This document shows, piece by piece, positions 20,844-31,103 of a stretch of DNA of 32,622 nt. Below the pieces are notes generated by a model that saw nothing but the letters and a program-made list of their open reading frames with translations, did no database searches and was not told where the DNA came from. The position numbers and the translations under genes were made by a program. The stretch lies in IMG/VR virus record IMGVR_UViG_3300031539_004785, positions 1 through 32,622 of that record. One strand, written 5' to 3'. The stretch's first letter is position 1, and every line of letters begins with the position of its first letter. This DNA is from a virus.

Positions 20844-23800
20844 TGGCTACTCCTGCGATTGTCTGGCGATCCGACGCTACTGCTGTTCTCGCCGACCAGC
20901 TCAAAATCCTCGAAAACCTCAAGCGCATCCAGGAGCAGGGGGCGAATCTCGGCGGTCCCTCTGGCGCTAACACGATCCTCGATGTCGACAAGATGTCGAA
21001 GGCCTATAAGAGCAGTAGCGACCAGATCGTCAAGGAGATCGAACGTCAGCAGGCGGCCATCGCCATGCTTGACGATGTGCAGCGGAAGTACGCTAAGGGC
21101 GGCAAGGCGGCTGCAGAGCAGTTCGTTACTGGCCGTGCTGGCCAGCACTTGGCTTCGGTTCTCGGGATGGGCGAGGTAAGCGACCTCAAGCAGGTGAGGC
21201 CACCCTCACCGTACAATCCGAGAATTGGCCCCAACCTTCCTGGCCCAAGGGGGTCCGAGGCCCTTAAGCAGGCTGCAGAACTTGCGCGCAAGGAGATAGA
21301 GAAGCTCGACGGGGCTCTCGTTCAACTGAACGAGACTGCTCACGCGCAATCATTGGAGACGGCGAAGCAGCTTGATCCGGCCCTTTACGCCGAGATGAAC
21401 CGTCTCGTTCTTCAGCGTGGCGACTACGAGCGTCGAGCGGCCAAGATTACTGGCGGCGAGGCGGTCAACGAAGTCCTTCGCGACCGCATGGGGATGCTCA
21501 GGGAGGAGCTCAAGCTTCTCGAAAGCCAGCGCTCTGCGTTGGTTGCCAATGCGAAGACTCAGTTGGCACCGAAGCAGCAGAGGATGGTCTCCTCAGCCCA
21601 GGCCAACATAGATGCCGAGGCCAAGGCGGCTGATGGTCTGTCTGCGGCGTACAAGGAGATCGACAGAATCTTCGAGCAGTCCGGGTTGGCTCGTGCCAAG
21701 CAATCCGCGATGCGTACCGGCCTTTCCAACAAGGACGCGAAGGTAGTCGGCGACGTCATCAAGAACATTCAGAGTGTCAACCCACAGGCTGCTGCTCAGC
21801 TAGAGACGCAGATCGGCCTGGTCGAGAAGTACGGGAAAGCGTTCGCCGATGCTAACGCTCCTCAGAAGGAGGGGGGTGGCCTGCAGAAGAGCATTCAGGA
21901 GGCCATTGGTGCTGATCCTGCACTCGCCCACCTTACGGAGCAGATCGACAACGTCAAGAAGGCGATGGTCGAGACCACCACCGCGTCGACGGAGACGTTG
22001 TTCCCGGGCATAGAGGACGACATCAGGCGGCTTGCCGAGATCGAACGGAAACTGTCTCGGATCAAGAATCTGCAGAGCGCGGAGGCTCAGAGGCTCCAGG
22101 CCGAGAGGGAGGACGTCACCAACCAGGCGCAGACGAAGATAGCGTCTGGTCAGGCTACCTTCGCCGCGACTCAGCCACTGTCGCCGGACCAGATGATGGC
22201 CGAACTGTCGAGGCAGCTTCCCATACTAGAGAGGACCTTCGTGCAGGTCTTCTCGGACATGCAGCGACGGTTCATCGCTACGTTCCAGTTTGCCATTTCG
22301 GGTGCGTTGATCTTCGGCACGGTCAAGATGGTCAAGGAGTTCTACCAGACCGCCGTCGAAGTCGAACGTGCGTTCGCCGATATCGAGTCAGCACTTGAGT
22401 TCGATATAGCCGAGCCGCGTGGTAGTGCTGCGTTTAAGTCACAGGTCGAAGGGGTGAGGCAGGAGGTACTTAAGCTCGCAGCAGAGTTCAACGTACTCCC
22501 GACTGAGGCTAACAAGTCTGCGTTTGTCATGATTTCGCGCTTTACCGACATGGGTAACGCCATGAAGGCTACGCGGGCACAGCTTCTCGCCGTGAAGGTG
22601 TCGACCATCGACCAGTCGGAGACGTTGCGTGCCCTAACCGCGGTGTCCGAAGGGTTTGCTGCCGTACAGCTTGAGGTGAACGAAGGACTGAACCTCCAAG
22701 AGAGGCTCATGGCGAAAGAGGCAGCTTCAGCCGAACTGTACGGGAAGGCTCTCGACCTTGCTGTCACCATTCAACAGAAGTTCGGTGTCGAGGTGGAGGA
22801 CACGCTCGAAGGTACGGCCCGTGCCACCGAGGTTTTCCGGCAAATGGGCTTCACGATGGAGGAGACTGCTGCCATCGTGGCGTCAACATCACGCCAGTTG
22901 GGGCAGACAGGTCAGCAAGCCGCTGAGCGCCTCGTCCGCTCTCTCGGACAGTTGACCGACCCGAAGATTCGGGATGCCCTCCTCGATCTTGCGGCAGGGA
23001 GCACCGAGTTCTCGCTTGGTATCAGTGACTTTGAGTCTGGAGCGAAGGCGTGGGAGACGATTACCAGGCAGTTCTCACGCCTGGAAGGTTCGGCACCGGA
23101 CGTAGCTCGCGCGATTCTTCAGATCGTCGGCCAGCGTCGTGAGTTGGAGGCAGTTGCTGCTGCTCTTGGCACGAACGACCTTCAGAGGGAGATGCTTGTT
23201 GCTGCCGAATCGGCGGCAGGCGCTGCGGAGACCAGGTTCAGTTACTTGAGCCAGACCGTGGCCGAGATGATGAATTCGATCAGGACTGGCTTCCAGGAGA
23301 TGGCCCAGAACTTCGAGAGGCTTGGTGGTCTTCAGACCATGAAGCTTCTGTTGAAGGGTGTCGATAACTTCGTTGGTGCATTGAATACGGCACTCAAGTT
23401 GGTAATCGACTTTGTTCACTGGATGGACAGGTTCACCCTTCTCGGAAGGGGGATCGGATCAATGGCAACACAGATTGCTGCCGTAACCCTTGCTGCTTAT
23501 GGACTTCTGCGTGTTGCTATAGCGCTCCAGAAGACGTTCCTTCTACTGTCCGGTAGCGCCGGTATAGCGAAGCTGGCCGCTGCGATGTCGGTGACTCAAG
23601 GGGTCTCAGTCGGTGCGGCTGCGGGTGCTGGTGGTGGGCTGGCGGCTCCCATAGCTGCTGGCTTCGGGGCAAGGATGGGGGCGTTCGCCGTAGCAGCCGG
23701 TAAAGGCACCACCGCGATGCTCGGCATGATTCCGGTGTGGGGATGGATGGCCGCTGCGGTAATTGGTACCGGCCTGGCGATCAACAGCGTGAAGGAGCGA

Positions 23801-26179
23801 TCCGAAAGGCTTAGTACGTCATTCGAGGAAGGCTCCGCAAACGTCATCAAGGCCACGCACGAGGCTCGTCGCAGGATACGCGAAGAGGGGCTTGTAGGCC
23901 TTGAGGCCAGGGAATTCTCGCAACAGTCGCTTGTTGATGCCCTGACGGCTGCCACAACGGCATCCCAGAGTGGTTCGCCGTCGAATGTCGAGTTCATTGG
24001 TGCGTACTTGAAGGACCTCGTCTCCGTCATCAACCTACCCACGGAGACGGCAAGGTGGGCTGTAGGCTTGGGCGGCCTCAGTCCTGCTGACAACTGGAGG
24101 CAGCAGAGTCTCGTGGGTATGGGGCAGGCCAGGGCGCATCCTGAGCTTGAGGAAGGGGCTAGTGAGCTGTGGCAGGACCTTACCGACAAGGCTATGGCAT
24201 CCCTCGTCGACACGCAGAAGGAAGCCATCTCCAGGGAGATGGCTGGTTTTAATTTCGACGAGGTCGATCTTGCTTCGCTCAGCAAGATGGACATGTACGA
24301 CCTCACGAGCCTAGTTCCTTCGTACGGGAAGGGGGCCTTCGACCCGAAGAGTGTACAGGCCGACGTTCTGCGGATGTATGCGGACTCTGCCCAGGCGTAC
24401 GCCGACGACCTGCCCGAAAAGGGTGCCCTCCTCGCCTATCTGGCTGCGGAGAAATGGGACATGTTCCTCGCCATCCTTGGCAAGCTCCCGGCCAACATGA
24501 CGAAGTCGATGACGGGCCTTTCGACTGAGCTTGCAGGGCTCGACACCAAGGTGGCGCTTGGCCAGATGACCGCAGAAGAGGCGATAGCTGCGAAGTTGCG
24601 AATCGCCCAGGAAATGGAGGATCAGGCCAGGAAAGCCCAGATTCAGTGGCCGAACATGAAGGAAGAGTGGACGCAGTGGTTCCAGGATGCGGCAGACGCC
24701 CAACTGGAAGGAATGCGTGCGGCAATAGCCGAACTGAGCTTCCAGCAAGACACCGGTGGTGATTACGGCGAGGGGACCAAAGAGCGCCTGGAGCGGCAGA
24801 TCGCCCAGTTCGAGGAAAGCAGCGTTGCGGACCCCGAAAATTATCAAGAAAAAACGTATGGGGATTTCAGGGGAGCACCGGCGACTACTGGGGTGATGGC
24901 GATTCCGCCAGAGGTCCAGGCGAAATGGGACGAAAACGAAGAAAGGATTCGTGAGCTTGCCGAAAACGAAATCCTTACTGCGATCACGGTCGCCGAACAT
25001 GCCGTGGCTATGGCGGAAGGTCTCGACGCGGAAGAGGCTGCCGCAGCGCAGCTTAACGAGGCTTTTGCTGCTGCTATTGCCCTGTATGAGGCGTGGGGCA
25101 ACAGTGAAGAAAAGGTGTCCGAATACGTACGCCGGATCGAGTCCAACAACAAGAAGTCCAAGGCGGATGGTGCTGCCGATGCCAGGAGGCTGGCCGAAGC
25201 ACGCGTCAGGATGAGTGGAAAAATTCTCGACCCGATCCTTGCGATACAGGCGACTATCGCCGGTATTCGTGCCGAACTCGCTGCCGGTGGGCTAGAGGCG
25301 GGTGAAGCCCTCGCTCTCCAGGTTGAACTAAACGAAGCGATCGCTCACGAAGCCCAGGCCCAGCAGGAGAAGATTCGTGCGTATGGTGAGTCGCAGATCA
25401 GCGTCCGCAACTCGGTGAAGCAGAACCAGTTCGAGTTGACGATGCTGGCCCGTGAGTTGGCGTTGACGGCTGAACTGTTCGGCAGGGGGTCGGTTGAATG
25501 GTCGAACGTCAAGAAGGCCATGGAAAACATGAAGGCCGCCCTCATGGATCAGGCCCTCGAACTCGAATCAATCAACCGCATGTTGGCCCCGGGCGTCGAC
25601 CTCACCGACGCCTATCAGAAGTCTCAGCTTGCCCTGATAGACGCGATCCAACAGCAGAAGGCCGTGTATGCAGACCTGGATGCTGGCGACTTGGAGAAGG
25701 CACGAGCCGATCTGGCGGTGGCTGAGGCTACGATCGCTGACCAGGCTGCCTTTGCCCAGGATCGCCTGTTCACTATGAAGTTCGACTACGACCGCGGTGC
25801 CATCTCGAAGGGTCAGTACATCGCTTCACTCAAGAAGTACTTGTCCGAGATCGACACCACGAGTCGTGCCGGTAAGGAGCTATGGAGCGAGATCAACGGG
25901 CTGATCGAAGGCATGACCGGTGACCTCAGTGACATGCAGTTCAACATTCCCGGCGAGATCAGGCTGCCGACCCTGTTCGAGGTGCGGCGTGCGTTGACTG
26001 CGGATGCCCTGGGTGTGAACTATCAGGACAACCGAACGCAGGACATCCGCATCTATGTCGACAGTGACGTGGATGTGGCAAAGGTAGCGAATGCCGTGAA
26101 CGAAGGTCTTGGCTCCCAGGCAGCCACTGCCTCTGCACGCTACGCTCCTGGTTCAGCGACATTGACGTTGGGAGTGTGA
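20843..26179 (+). CDS. Tape measure protein
   Basis: This 1778-residue protein starts at ATG 20843 (overlap with the chaperone stop). It is overwhelmingly helical and Ala/Glu/Gln/Lys-rich, with three hydrophobic segments at about 477-495 (FIATFQFAISGALIFGTVKM), 875-895 (TQIAAVTLAAYGLLRVAIAL) and 961-985 (GMIPVWGWMAAAVIGTGLAI). The 'VKMVKEFYQTAVEVERAFADIESAL' stretch after the first is typical of tape measures. A Gly/Ala-rich section near 915-955 and a second long coiled region (1260-1670) follow. It sets tail length and enters the host envelope with DNA. At about 0.15 nm per residue, it predicts a tail near 260-270 nm, an estimate only. I see no peptidase or lysozyme motif inside it. Confidence 0.93.
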   Translation: MATPAIVWRSDATAVLADQLKILENLKRIQEQGANLGGPSGANTILDVDKMSKAYKSSSDQIVKEIERQQAAIAMLDDVQRKYAKGGKAAAEQFVTGRAGQHLASVLGMGEVSDLKQVRPPSPYNPRIGPNLPGPRGSEALKQAAELARKEIEKLDGALVQLNETAHAQSLETAKQLDPALYAEMNRLVLQRGDYERRAAKITGGEAVNEVLRDRMGMLREELKLLESQRSALVANAKTQLAPKQQRMVSSAQANIDAEAKAADGLSAAYKEIDRIFEQSGLARAKQSAMRTGLSNKDAKVVGDVIKNIQSVNPQAAAQLETQIGLVEKYGKAFADANAPQKEGGGLQKSIQEAIGADPALAHLTEQIDNVKKAMVETTTASTETLFPGIEDDIRRLAEIERKLSRIKNLQSAEAQRLQAEREDVTNQAQTKIASGQATFAATQPLSPDQMMAELSRQLPILERTFVQVFSDMQRRFIATFQFAISGALIFGTVKMVKEFYQTAVEVERAFADIESALEFDIAEPRGSAAFKSQVEGVRQEVLKLAAEFNVLPTEANKSAFVMISRFTDMGNAMKATRAQLLAVKVSTIDQSETLRALTAVSEGFAAVQLEVNEGLNLQERLMAKEAASAELYGKALDLAVTIQQKFGVEVEDTLEGTARATEVFRQMGFTMEETAAIVASTSRQLGQTGQQAAERLVRSLGQLTDPKIRDALLDLAAGSTEFSLGISDFESGAKAWETITRQFSRLEGSAPDVARAILQIVGQRRELEAVAAALGTNDLQREMLVAAESAAGAAETRFSYLSQTVAEMMNSIRTGFQEMAQNFERLGGLQTMKLLLKGVDNFVGALNTALKLVIDFVHWMDRFTLLGRGIGSMATQIAAVTLAAYGLLRVAIALQKTFLLLSGSAGIAKLAAAMSVTQGVSVGAAAGAGGGLAAPIAAGFGARMGAFAVAAGKGTTAMLGMIPVWGWMAAAVIGTGLAINSVKERSERLSTSFEEGSANVIKATHEARRRIREEGLVGLEAREFSQQSLVDALTAATTASQSGSPSNVEFIGAYLKDLVSVINLPTETARWAVGLGGLSPADNWRQQSLVGMGQARAHPELEEGASELWQDLTDKAMASLVDTQKEAISREMAGFNFDEVDLASLSKMDMYDLTSLVPSYGKGAFDPKSVQADVLRMYADSAQAYADDLPEKGALLAYLAAEKWDMFLAILGKLPANMTKSMTGLSTELAGLDTKVALGQMTAEEAIAAKLRIAQEMEDQARKAQIQWPNMKEEWTQWFQDAADAQLEGMRAAIAELSFQQDTGGDYGEGTKERLERQIAQFEESSVADPENYQEKTYGDFRGAPATTGVMAIPPEVQAKWDENEERIRELAENEILTAITVAEHAVAMAEGLDAEEAAAAQLNEAFAAAIALYEAWGNSEEKVSEYVRRIESNNKKSKADGAADARRLAEARVRMSGKILDPILAIQATIAGIRAELAAGGLEAGEALALQVELNEAIAHEAQAQQEKIRAYGESQISVRNSVKQNQFELTMLARELALTAELFGRGSVEWSNVKKAMENMKAALMDQALELESINRMLAPGVDLTDAYQKSQLALIDAIQQQKAVYADLDAGDLEKARADLAVAEATIADQAAFAQDRLFTMKFDYDRGAISKGQYIASLKKYLSEIDTTSRAGKELWSEINGLIEGMTGDLSDMQFNIPGEIRLPTLFEVRRALTADALGVNYQDNRTQDIRIYVDSDVDVAKVANAVNEGLGSQAATASARYAPGSATLTLGV

Positions 26180-26180
26180 C

Positions 26181-26558
26181 ATGGCGCAGTGGAAACTGAC
26201 CGACTATTCGACCGGTGCTGCGGTTGATTACGTGTTCCCGATCAACCCGAACGAGTTCAGTCATCCCGACTATAAGCCCACGGTCAAGAACGAACAGACG
26301 GTCTCTACGTCCGGTTCTACCGTGATGTTCATGGGAAGGCCAGAGCTGTCTTCCATCCAGTTTTCGGGCTCTATCAGGACCGAGCAGCAGTACACCGACA
26401 TGAATACGTGGTTTAGGAAATGGAATCCGCTTGTGTTGACTGACGATCAGGGCAGTACGTGGTCGATCATCGTTACGGGTTACCAACCCAAGAGACGAAG
26501 GAAAGCGAATAACCAGTGGCTGTTCGACTACAGCGTCGATGCCAACGTAGTGGAGTGA
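26181..26558 (+). CDS. Distal-tail-like or tail-tip protein
   Basis: This 125-residue protein starts at ATG 26181, one base after the tape measure stop region; GGGAGTG is the weak ribosome site. The sequence has the layout of a short phage tail-tip family: an N-terminal 'FPINPNEFSHPDYKPTVKNEQTVSTSGSTVMFMGRPELSSIQFSGSI', then 'QQYTDMNTWFRKWNPLVLTDDQGSTWSIIVTGYQPK' and a final 'WLFDYSVDANVV' strand. It matches the single-domain form, short of full Dit (250 residues), that connects tail tube and hub. The gene order tape measure, this, hub supports it. Confidence 0.7.
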   Translation: MAQWKLTDYSTGAAVDYVFPINPNEFSHPDYKPTVKNEQTVSTSGSTVMFMGRPELSSIQFSGSIRTEQQYTDMNTWFRKWNPLVLTDDQGSTWSIIVTGYQPKRRRKANNQWLFDYSVDANVVE

Positions 26559-26559
26559 C

Positions 26560-29500
26560 ATGAGGAACGTACCTGGAGAGATGTGGTATACCTGGGAGCA
26601 GGGAAACTTCCTGGGTAGTAACCGTCCGATTACGAGAGCAACGATCTCGAAGACAGTCCTTGAGACTGTCGGGGGCGGGAACTTCCGGACGCTGTTCTTC
26701 GGTAACCGTGTCGGGGAGTACGAGATACCGAACATCCGTACCTGCGCGATTGACCGGAGGCTCGGTACCGACGCTGCCTCGATGACCCTCTCGTTCCTTA
26801 ACGCCAGCCGTGTCAACGTTCAGGAGAACCTTGACCAGACCTACCTTGAGGCCGCGGGGGGTGACGCTGGCGGGCCGACGAAGCGTGAACTCATGGAGTT
26901 TGGCTCTCCTGGTGGGTTCACGTACCGTCGTGGCGTGGCGAACACGGGGGACGGGTCGCCGAACCCGTGGGCACACGCAGCAGACCCGACGTGGGTTGAT
27001 ATGTTCGTCCCGAACAGGGTCATCAAGACCTTCCAGGGGTACGGGACCGACAATGCGAGCTATCCGTGGGACGACACGAAGCTTGTGCAGACCGGCGTGT
27101 GGCTGATCGACAAGGTAGAGATGGGTGCGGATGGCATCATTACCCTGACGTGTCGTGACCCTGCGAAGTTGCTGATCGAGCAGCGTCTCTACCCACCGAT
27201 CGTCCCATTGGATTCCTATCAGCTCAACATCTGTGGGCCGTACAAGAAGGTCAACTTCGAGACAACGGAGGGTACGACGACGACGACGCCGACACCGGAA
27301 ACCATCGGTGTCGACGTTGCAGTCCAGTCGAACAGCCGGTACGACTCGTCGACCGCCTATTACAGCATCAGTGTCTATGGGCACATAACTGCTCATGCTT
27401 TCGATGGTGACGAGACGACCTGGTGGGCGTCGATGCGGAACTCCCAGCCCTCATACGACTGGTCGTATGAGTGGATCGACGCCGCCTGCAACCGGGAGCC
27501 GATCAGGCGTGTCCGGTTCAAGCCCTGGAAGGGCGGGTACACGTGTTACGTGGGTGTCATGGTTGCCGGGGTGTGGCAGGGCACCGCAACGGTCCCCTAC
27601 AACCGGTATGCGAAACCGGCAGCTCCGAACGATTCCGACATCAAGTACCTGAAGAAGATCAACGTACCTTCAGGTGAAGGATGGGTCACGGTCGATCTTG
27701 ACGAGCATTACAACGCCGACTTCGTGCGACTCGTCTTTACTGACCTCCAGGACTTCAGTGGAATTTCCGGAAGGACCGACGGTGACTATCGAGCGGGCGT
27801 GTACGAAGTCCAGTGCATGGCGTATACGCCTGCGTCCACGAAGACGGTCACCACCAACGAGACCACCGAGGAGATCGTCGTCAACGAAGAGGGGAACATC
27901 GACGACTACACGGACATCATCAAGCTGTTCCTTGCGTGGTCGGGTTTCTACTGGCCGAAGGGCAGGCTCGACGGCGGCATCGCGGGCGATTCCGATCCGC
28001 TGTTCCTGCGGGACATCTGGGGTGCGGAGGGTGGAAGGGTCTGGGGAGACTTCTTCAACAGCGGTGCCTACCCGATAGAGCCGCCGTGTATCCCGTCCGA
28101 ATACTGGGACAACAAGTCGGTCCAGGACGGCATCAACCAGATCAAAGAGATTCTCGGGTTCATCGGATATGTTGACGCGACGGGTGGCTTTGTGTGGCGT
28201 CCCCCGAACATCTGGAAGACCGGCAACTTCGTGTCCGGTATGGGATATCAGGGAGCGACGTCGATTCCGATCATCACCGAAGAGAACGTCCTTCTCGACT
28301 TTGGTGTGACTGTCGATGACGCAGCTCTGAGGTCCGAAATTATCGTCGTCCAGAAGGACCCCGACCCTGAAGGGTCGATGGTCTGGGGTTCGTTTGTGCC
28401 CGACTGGGCTGGGGAGGGATATCCACAGACCTCCGAGGGACAGGCCGGACAGACATCTGATCTATCTCTCCTTGCGGGGCAGGTCCGTTCCATGCTCGTT
28501 GCGGATTATCCGTTCGGGCAGGACCTCGACGATGAGGAGAAGGCACGAGCCGAGGTCAACAAGTTCGCCTATCTCGTCGCCTTGTGGATTCACTGGTCCT
28601 ACCGGAAGACCAAGTTCCGCATCCCCGCGATGCCTGCCCTGGAGCCGGACGACCAGGTGCAAATCTTCGAGCGGATCACGTCGGAGACCTACATTCACTA
28701 TCTGTTGGGTGTCAATTCAGTCATGGACATGGATGCAGGCACCTACTACATGGATGTGGATACGCACTGGTTGGGGAACGGTCCCGACAAGGAATGGCAC
28801 GTTAGTGCTGCCTCTATGTCTCCGGCCTTGTTCGCCTACCTCGTTGCGGCGGGGCTGATCCTTGATCCGAAGGATGCGGATGCGGACTACACGTATCCGG
28901 ACGACTATTTCAAGTACACCCCACCGACACCACCCGAGGGCCTACCGAGGGTCGCTGACGACTACGAGTGGCTGTTCCCTGACCTTCCCGACTGGGTGTG
29001 GCCTGCGTGGGATTGGGACGGTGAGTCGATTGCCAACGACGACCCGTACGTCGAGCCGCCTGCCGAGTCCGGTAGTGGCGGGATTGTGGCGAATTGCACA
29101 AACTCCCATGCCTTCGCATATTGGCCCGGGTCTGGGCCGAGGTCGATTCATGCGATACCTCCGAACTGTGCTGGCGGGTATCAGTCGAGACGCTGGTTTT
29201 TCGGAGCTAGCGGCTCTGGGAGTCACGCAGTGGTCGATGACAGGGCGTGGCTTGCGTTCCGTGCGATGTGTCTCATCATGCAGGATGAGGGCTATGTGAT
29301 CAACACGGCTTCTGGCTATGTATGCCGGTACGTGTCTGGAACGAGCACGTGGAGCAACCATGCGTGGGGGCTTGCGGTTGACATTAACGGTTCAAGTCTT
29401 GGTCGCAAGAAGACAACCGATTCGACGCTTTTGAGGGTTGGGAATCGTGTCACGAATATCAGGGCCTACGATTCGCAGAACAGGGCCGACATTCCGGTGT

Positions 29501-29619
29501 TCAAGTGGGGCCAGTACTTCTCGAACCCCGACCCCATGCACTGGCAGGTGTGCTGCGGGCCAGCGGACATTGCTCGTGGCCTGTACATTCCCGGGATGCC
29601 TGGCGGTGGTCCCATTTGA
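26560..29619 (+). CDS. Tail hub/minor tail protein with discoidin-like and M15 peptidase domains
   Basis: This 1019-residue protein starts at ATG 26560 behind GGAG. The N-terminal 240 residues are hub-like with strands ('RTLFFGNRVGEYEIPNIRTCAIDRRLG'). A Thr/Pro linker (TTEGTTTTTPTPE, near 240-250) leads to a domain at about 257-422 with a discoidin/F5-8C pattern (AHAFDGDETTWWAS, RVRFKPWKGG, VTVDLDEHYNADFVRLVF), expected to bind sugar or surface. The centre resembles further tail structural domains. The C-terminal part has 'SNHAWGLAVDIN' (H934, D941) and 'DPMHWQ' (D991, H994), the metal and catalytic signature of M15 (VanY/endolysin-like) peptidases, so it probably cleaves peptidoglycan peptides at the tail tip during entry. 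The motif spacing is right, but activity is inferred. Confidence 0.8.
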   Translation: MRNVPGEMWYTWEQGNFLGSNRPITRATISKTVLETVGGGNFRTLFFGNRVGEYEIPNIRTCAIDRRLGTDAASMTLSFLNASRVNVQENLDQTYLEAAGGDAGGPTKRELMEFGSPGGFTYRRGVANTGDGSPNPWAHAADPTWVDMFVPNRVIKTFQGYGTDNASYPWDDTKLVQTGVWLIDKVEMGADGIITLTCRDPAKLLIEQRLYPPIVPLDSYQLNICGPYKKVNFETTEGTTTTTPTPETIGVDVAVQSNSRYDSSTAYYSISVYGHITAHAFDGDETTWWASMRNSQPSYDWSYEWIDAACNREPIRRVRFKPWKGGYTCYVGVMVAGVWQGTATVPYNRYAKPAAPNDSDIKYLKKINVPSGEGWVTVDLDEHYNADFVRLVFTDLQDFSGISGRTDGDYRAGVYEVQCMAYTPASTKTVTTNETTEEIVVNEEGNIDDYTDIIKLFLAWSGFYWPKGRLDGGIAGDSDPLFLRDIWGAEGGRVWGDFFNSGAYPIEPPCIPSEYWDNKSVQDGINQIKEILGFIGYVDATGGFVWRPPNIWKTGNFVSGMGYQGATSIPIITEENVLLDFGVTVDDAALRSEIIVVQKDPDPEGSMVWGSFVPDWAGEGYPQTSEGQAGQTSDLSLLAGQVRSMLVADYPFGQDLDDEEKARAEVNKFAYLVALWIHWSYRKTKFRIPAMPALEPDDQVQIFERITSETYIHYLLGVNSVMDMDAGTYYMDVDTHWLGNGPDKEWHVSAASMSPALFAYLVAAGLILDPKDADADYTYPDDYFKYTPPTPPEGLPRVADDYEWLFPDLPDWVWPAWDWDGESIANDDPYVEPPAESGSGGIVANCTNSHAFAYWPGSGPRSIHAIPPNCAGGYQSRRWFFGASGSGSHAVVDDRAWLAFRAMCLIMQDEGYVINTASGYVCRYVSGTSTWSNHAWGLAVDINGSSLGRKKTTDSTLLRVGNRVTNIRAYDSQNRADIPVFKWGQYFSNPDPMHWQVCCGPADIARGLYIPGMPGGGPI

Positions 29620-31103
29620 GACGTCTCGACCCCCTCTCTAAGGCGAAGCCCCGGGAGCTTGACCGGAAGATGTGGGCCGATGTTGATCGGCTCATGTACG
29701 AGTTTCAGGCGAAGGGCAGGGGTGAGTACCTGTTCGAGGACCCGATCTTCTTCGGCACGGCGTTCGGTTCCCCTCCGACGCTGTCGTATTCGTCGATCAC
29801 GGACGGTTCGGGTCCGCCCGTGATCCCGTTCCGCACGGTCCCCCCGAGGCTCTACCGGAAAAACATTGACAGCAACCATCTTGGCAACCATTCGATGGGC
29901 ACGAACAACACGATCCTGGACCCAGGTTTTGAGGTGCAGGGACAGTTCATTCCGCTGTTGGGTGACGATGCGCGGTACATCCCCGTGACTTCAGATTCAC
30001 CAAAGTCGTGGGAGTACTTCGATAATGATATTCCTCTGGGAGAATGGCCAGAAGCCCGAGAGCCTCGGTATATTGGCCCTCCTGGCGAGTACGACTTCTG
30101 GAATCACTGGCCGAGTACCGTCTTCGCCGCGTGGCATAAGGGCGGATACGAGCCTGCGCCAAACTTGTACGGTGATCGTGAACCATTGGATGGCACGAAC
30201 AGTTGGATACAGACTGGCGAGACTGAGGGACGTTGGGCGATCACCAACGAGAAGTCGCACGACTACGGAGTCGGTGCCAAGGGGGAGTATTCAGCCAAGT
30301 ACACGTTCGTCGAGGACGGTTCGAGCAACTGGATGATCCCGCTGGGATGGATGTCCGGGTGGCCGGAATGGCTGTCTTTCGACTATCCCGACAAAGCCCA
30401 TTGGGGGTTCTTTTCCTTGCAGTCGTGGGGCGACAATTCCTATGGGGGGGCAACTGCCATTCCGCCGATACTTCCCGGATGGGAGGGCACGGCTGCCGTA
30501 TGGTCCGACGAGGACTGTGAGTTCGAGGCGTGGAACTACAACTGGTGGGACACCGAAGGGTTCGAGGGGTCCGAACCTATGGAATACGGCTTTTGGGATG
30601 AGAGGTATTGGGACTACATCCCGATGCCGATGTCGTATGACGATCCGACGCCGATGCATGATTCCGACGCGTGGTTCGACTACTGGAGTGACCGGTATGA
30701 CCCCCCTAGGTGGGTCGAGCAGTCACGGACCTGGATCACCTGCCATATGGGTAGTAGCGAGACGGTGAAGGTCCCGATTGTGGGCGGGAAATGGAACGAC
30801 GTATCGTACTACCTTCCGCGCGGGAAGAACCAGTGGCAGCTACCTAATCACCCGCCAGGTCACCCGCTCAACTTGAGTGGTCCCGGATGGCAGCAGGAGA
30901 CGTTCCGGTTCCGTATCAATAACGGCTCTCCTGGGCAGGTTGTCTATCTCGACAATGTGTATGTCTGGCCTGATATCAGGAATATCTATGTTCCGATGGT
31001 GACGATCGGTGTTGCCGAATGGGTGGTTGACGAGCAGGGTGCCTACATCGGTGCGAAGCTCTGGATCAAGGTCGGCGAACCCTCAGATGATGGGAGGGGC
31101 TGA
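29616..31103 (+). CDS. Trp-rich tail protein with CBM4/9-like domain
   Basis: This is a 495-residue protein. TTG 29616 (TTGA overlap with the hub stop) is chosen; an earlier in-frame ATG at 29505 would overlap the hub by 115 bases. A polar N-terminus (LDPLSKAKPRELDRKMW) is followed by 'TILDPGFEVQGQF', a signature of carbohydrate-binding modules of the CBM4/9 jelly-roll type, ending at 'FRFRINNGSPGQVVYLDNVYVWPD'. By my count it contains about 31 Trp (6 percent), many in clusters such as 'PLGWMSGWPEWLSF' and 'EAWNYNWWDTEG'. This suggests sugar-stacking surfaces. A distal tail or receptor-binding role follows from position after the hub, and its sugar target is unknown. It overlaps the next gene by one base. 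Confidence 0.7.
   Translation: MRRLDPLSKAKPRELDRKMWADVDRLMYEFQAKGRGEYLFEDPIFFGTAFGSPPTLSYSSITDGSGPPVIPFRTVPPRLYRKNIDSNHLGNHSMGTNNTILDPGFEVQGQFIPLLGDDARYIPVTSDSPKSWEYFDNDIPLGEWPEAREPRYIGPPGEYDFWNHWPSTVFAAWHKGGYEPAPNLYGDREPLDGTNSWIQTGETEGRWAITNEKSHDYGVGAKGEYSAKYTFVEDGSSNWMIPLGWMSGWPEWLSFDYPDKAHWGFFSLQSWGDNSYGGATAIPPILPGWEGTAAVWSDEDCEFEAWNYNWWDTEGFEGSEPMEYGFWDERYWDYIPMPMSYDDPTPMHDSDAWFDYWSDRYDPPRWVEQSRTWITCHMGSSETVKVPIVGGKWNDVSYYLPRGKNQWQLPNHPPGHPLNLSGPGWQQETFRFRINNGSPGQVVYLDNVYVWPDIRNIYVPMVTIGVAEWVVDEQGAYIGAKLWIKVGEPSDDGRG

Noticed and set aside
26473-27396. Long antisense open frame (307 residues) and a similar one at 18722-19669 (315 residues).
   Set aside because: Both mirror the third-position GC bias of the sense genes, have no ribosome site and code for Arg/Val/Asp-rich nonsense-like products. 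They are shadows of the hub and tail-tube genes.
29505-29615. ATG 29505 as start of the Trp-rich protein.
   Set aside because: It would overlap the M15 region of the hub by 115 bases, lacks a ribosome site there, and gives an unlikely N-terminus. TTG 29616 fits the 4-base coupling seen throughout.
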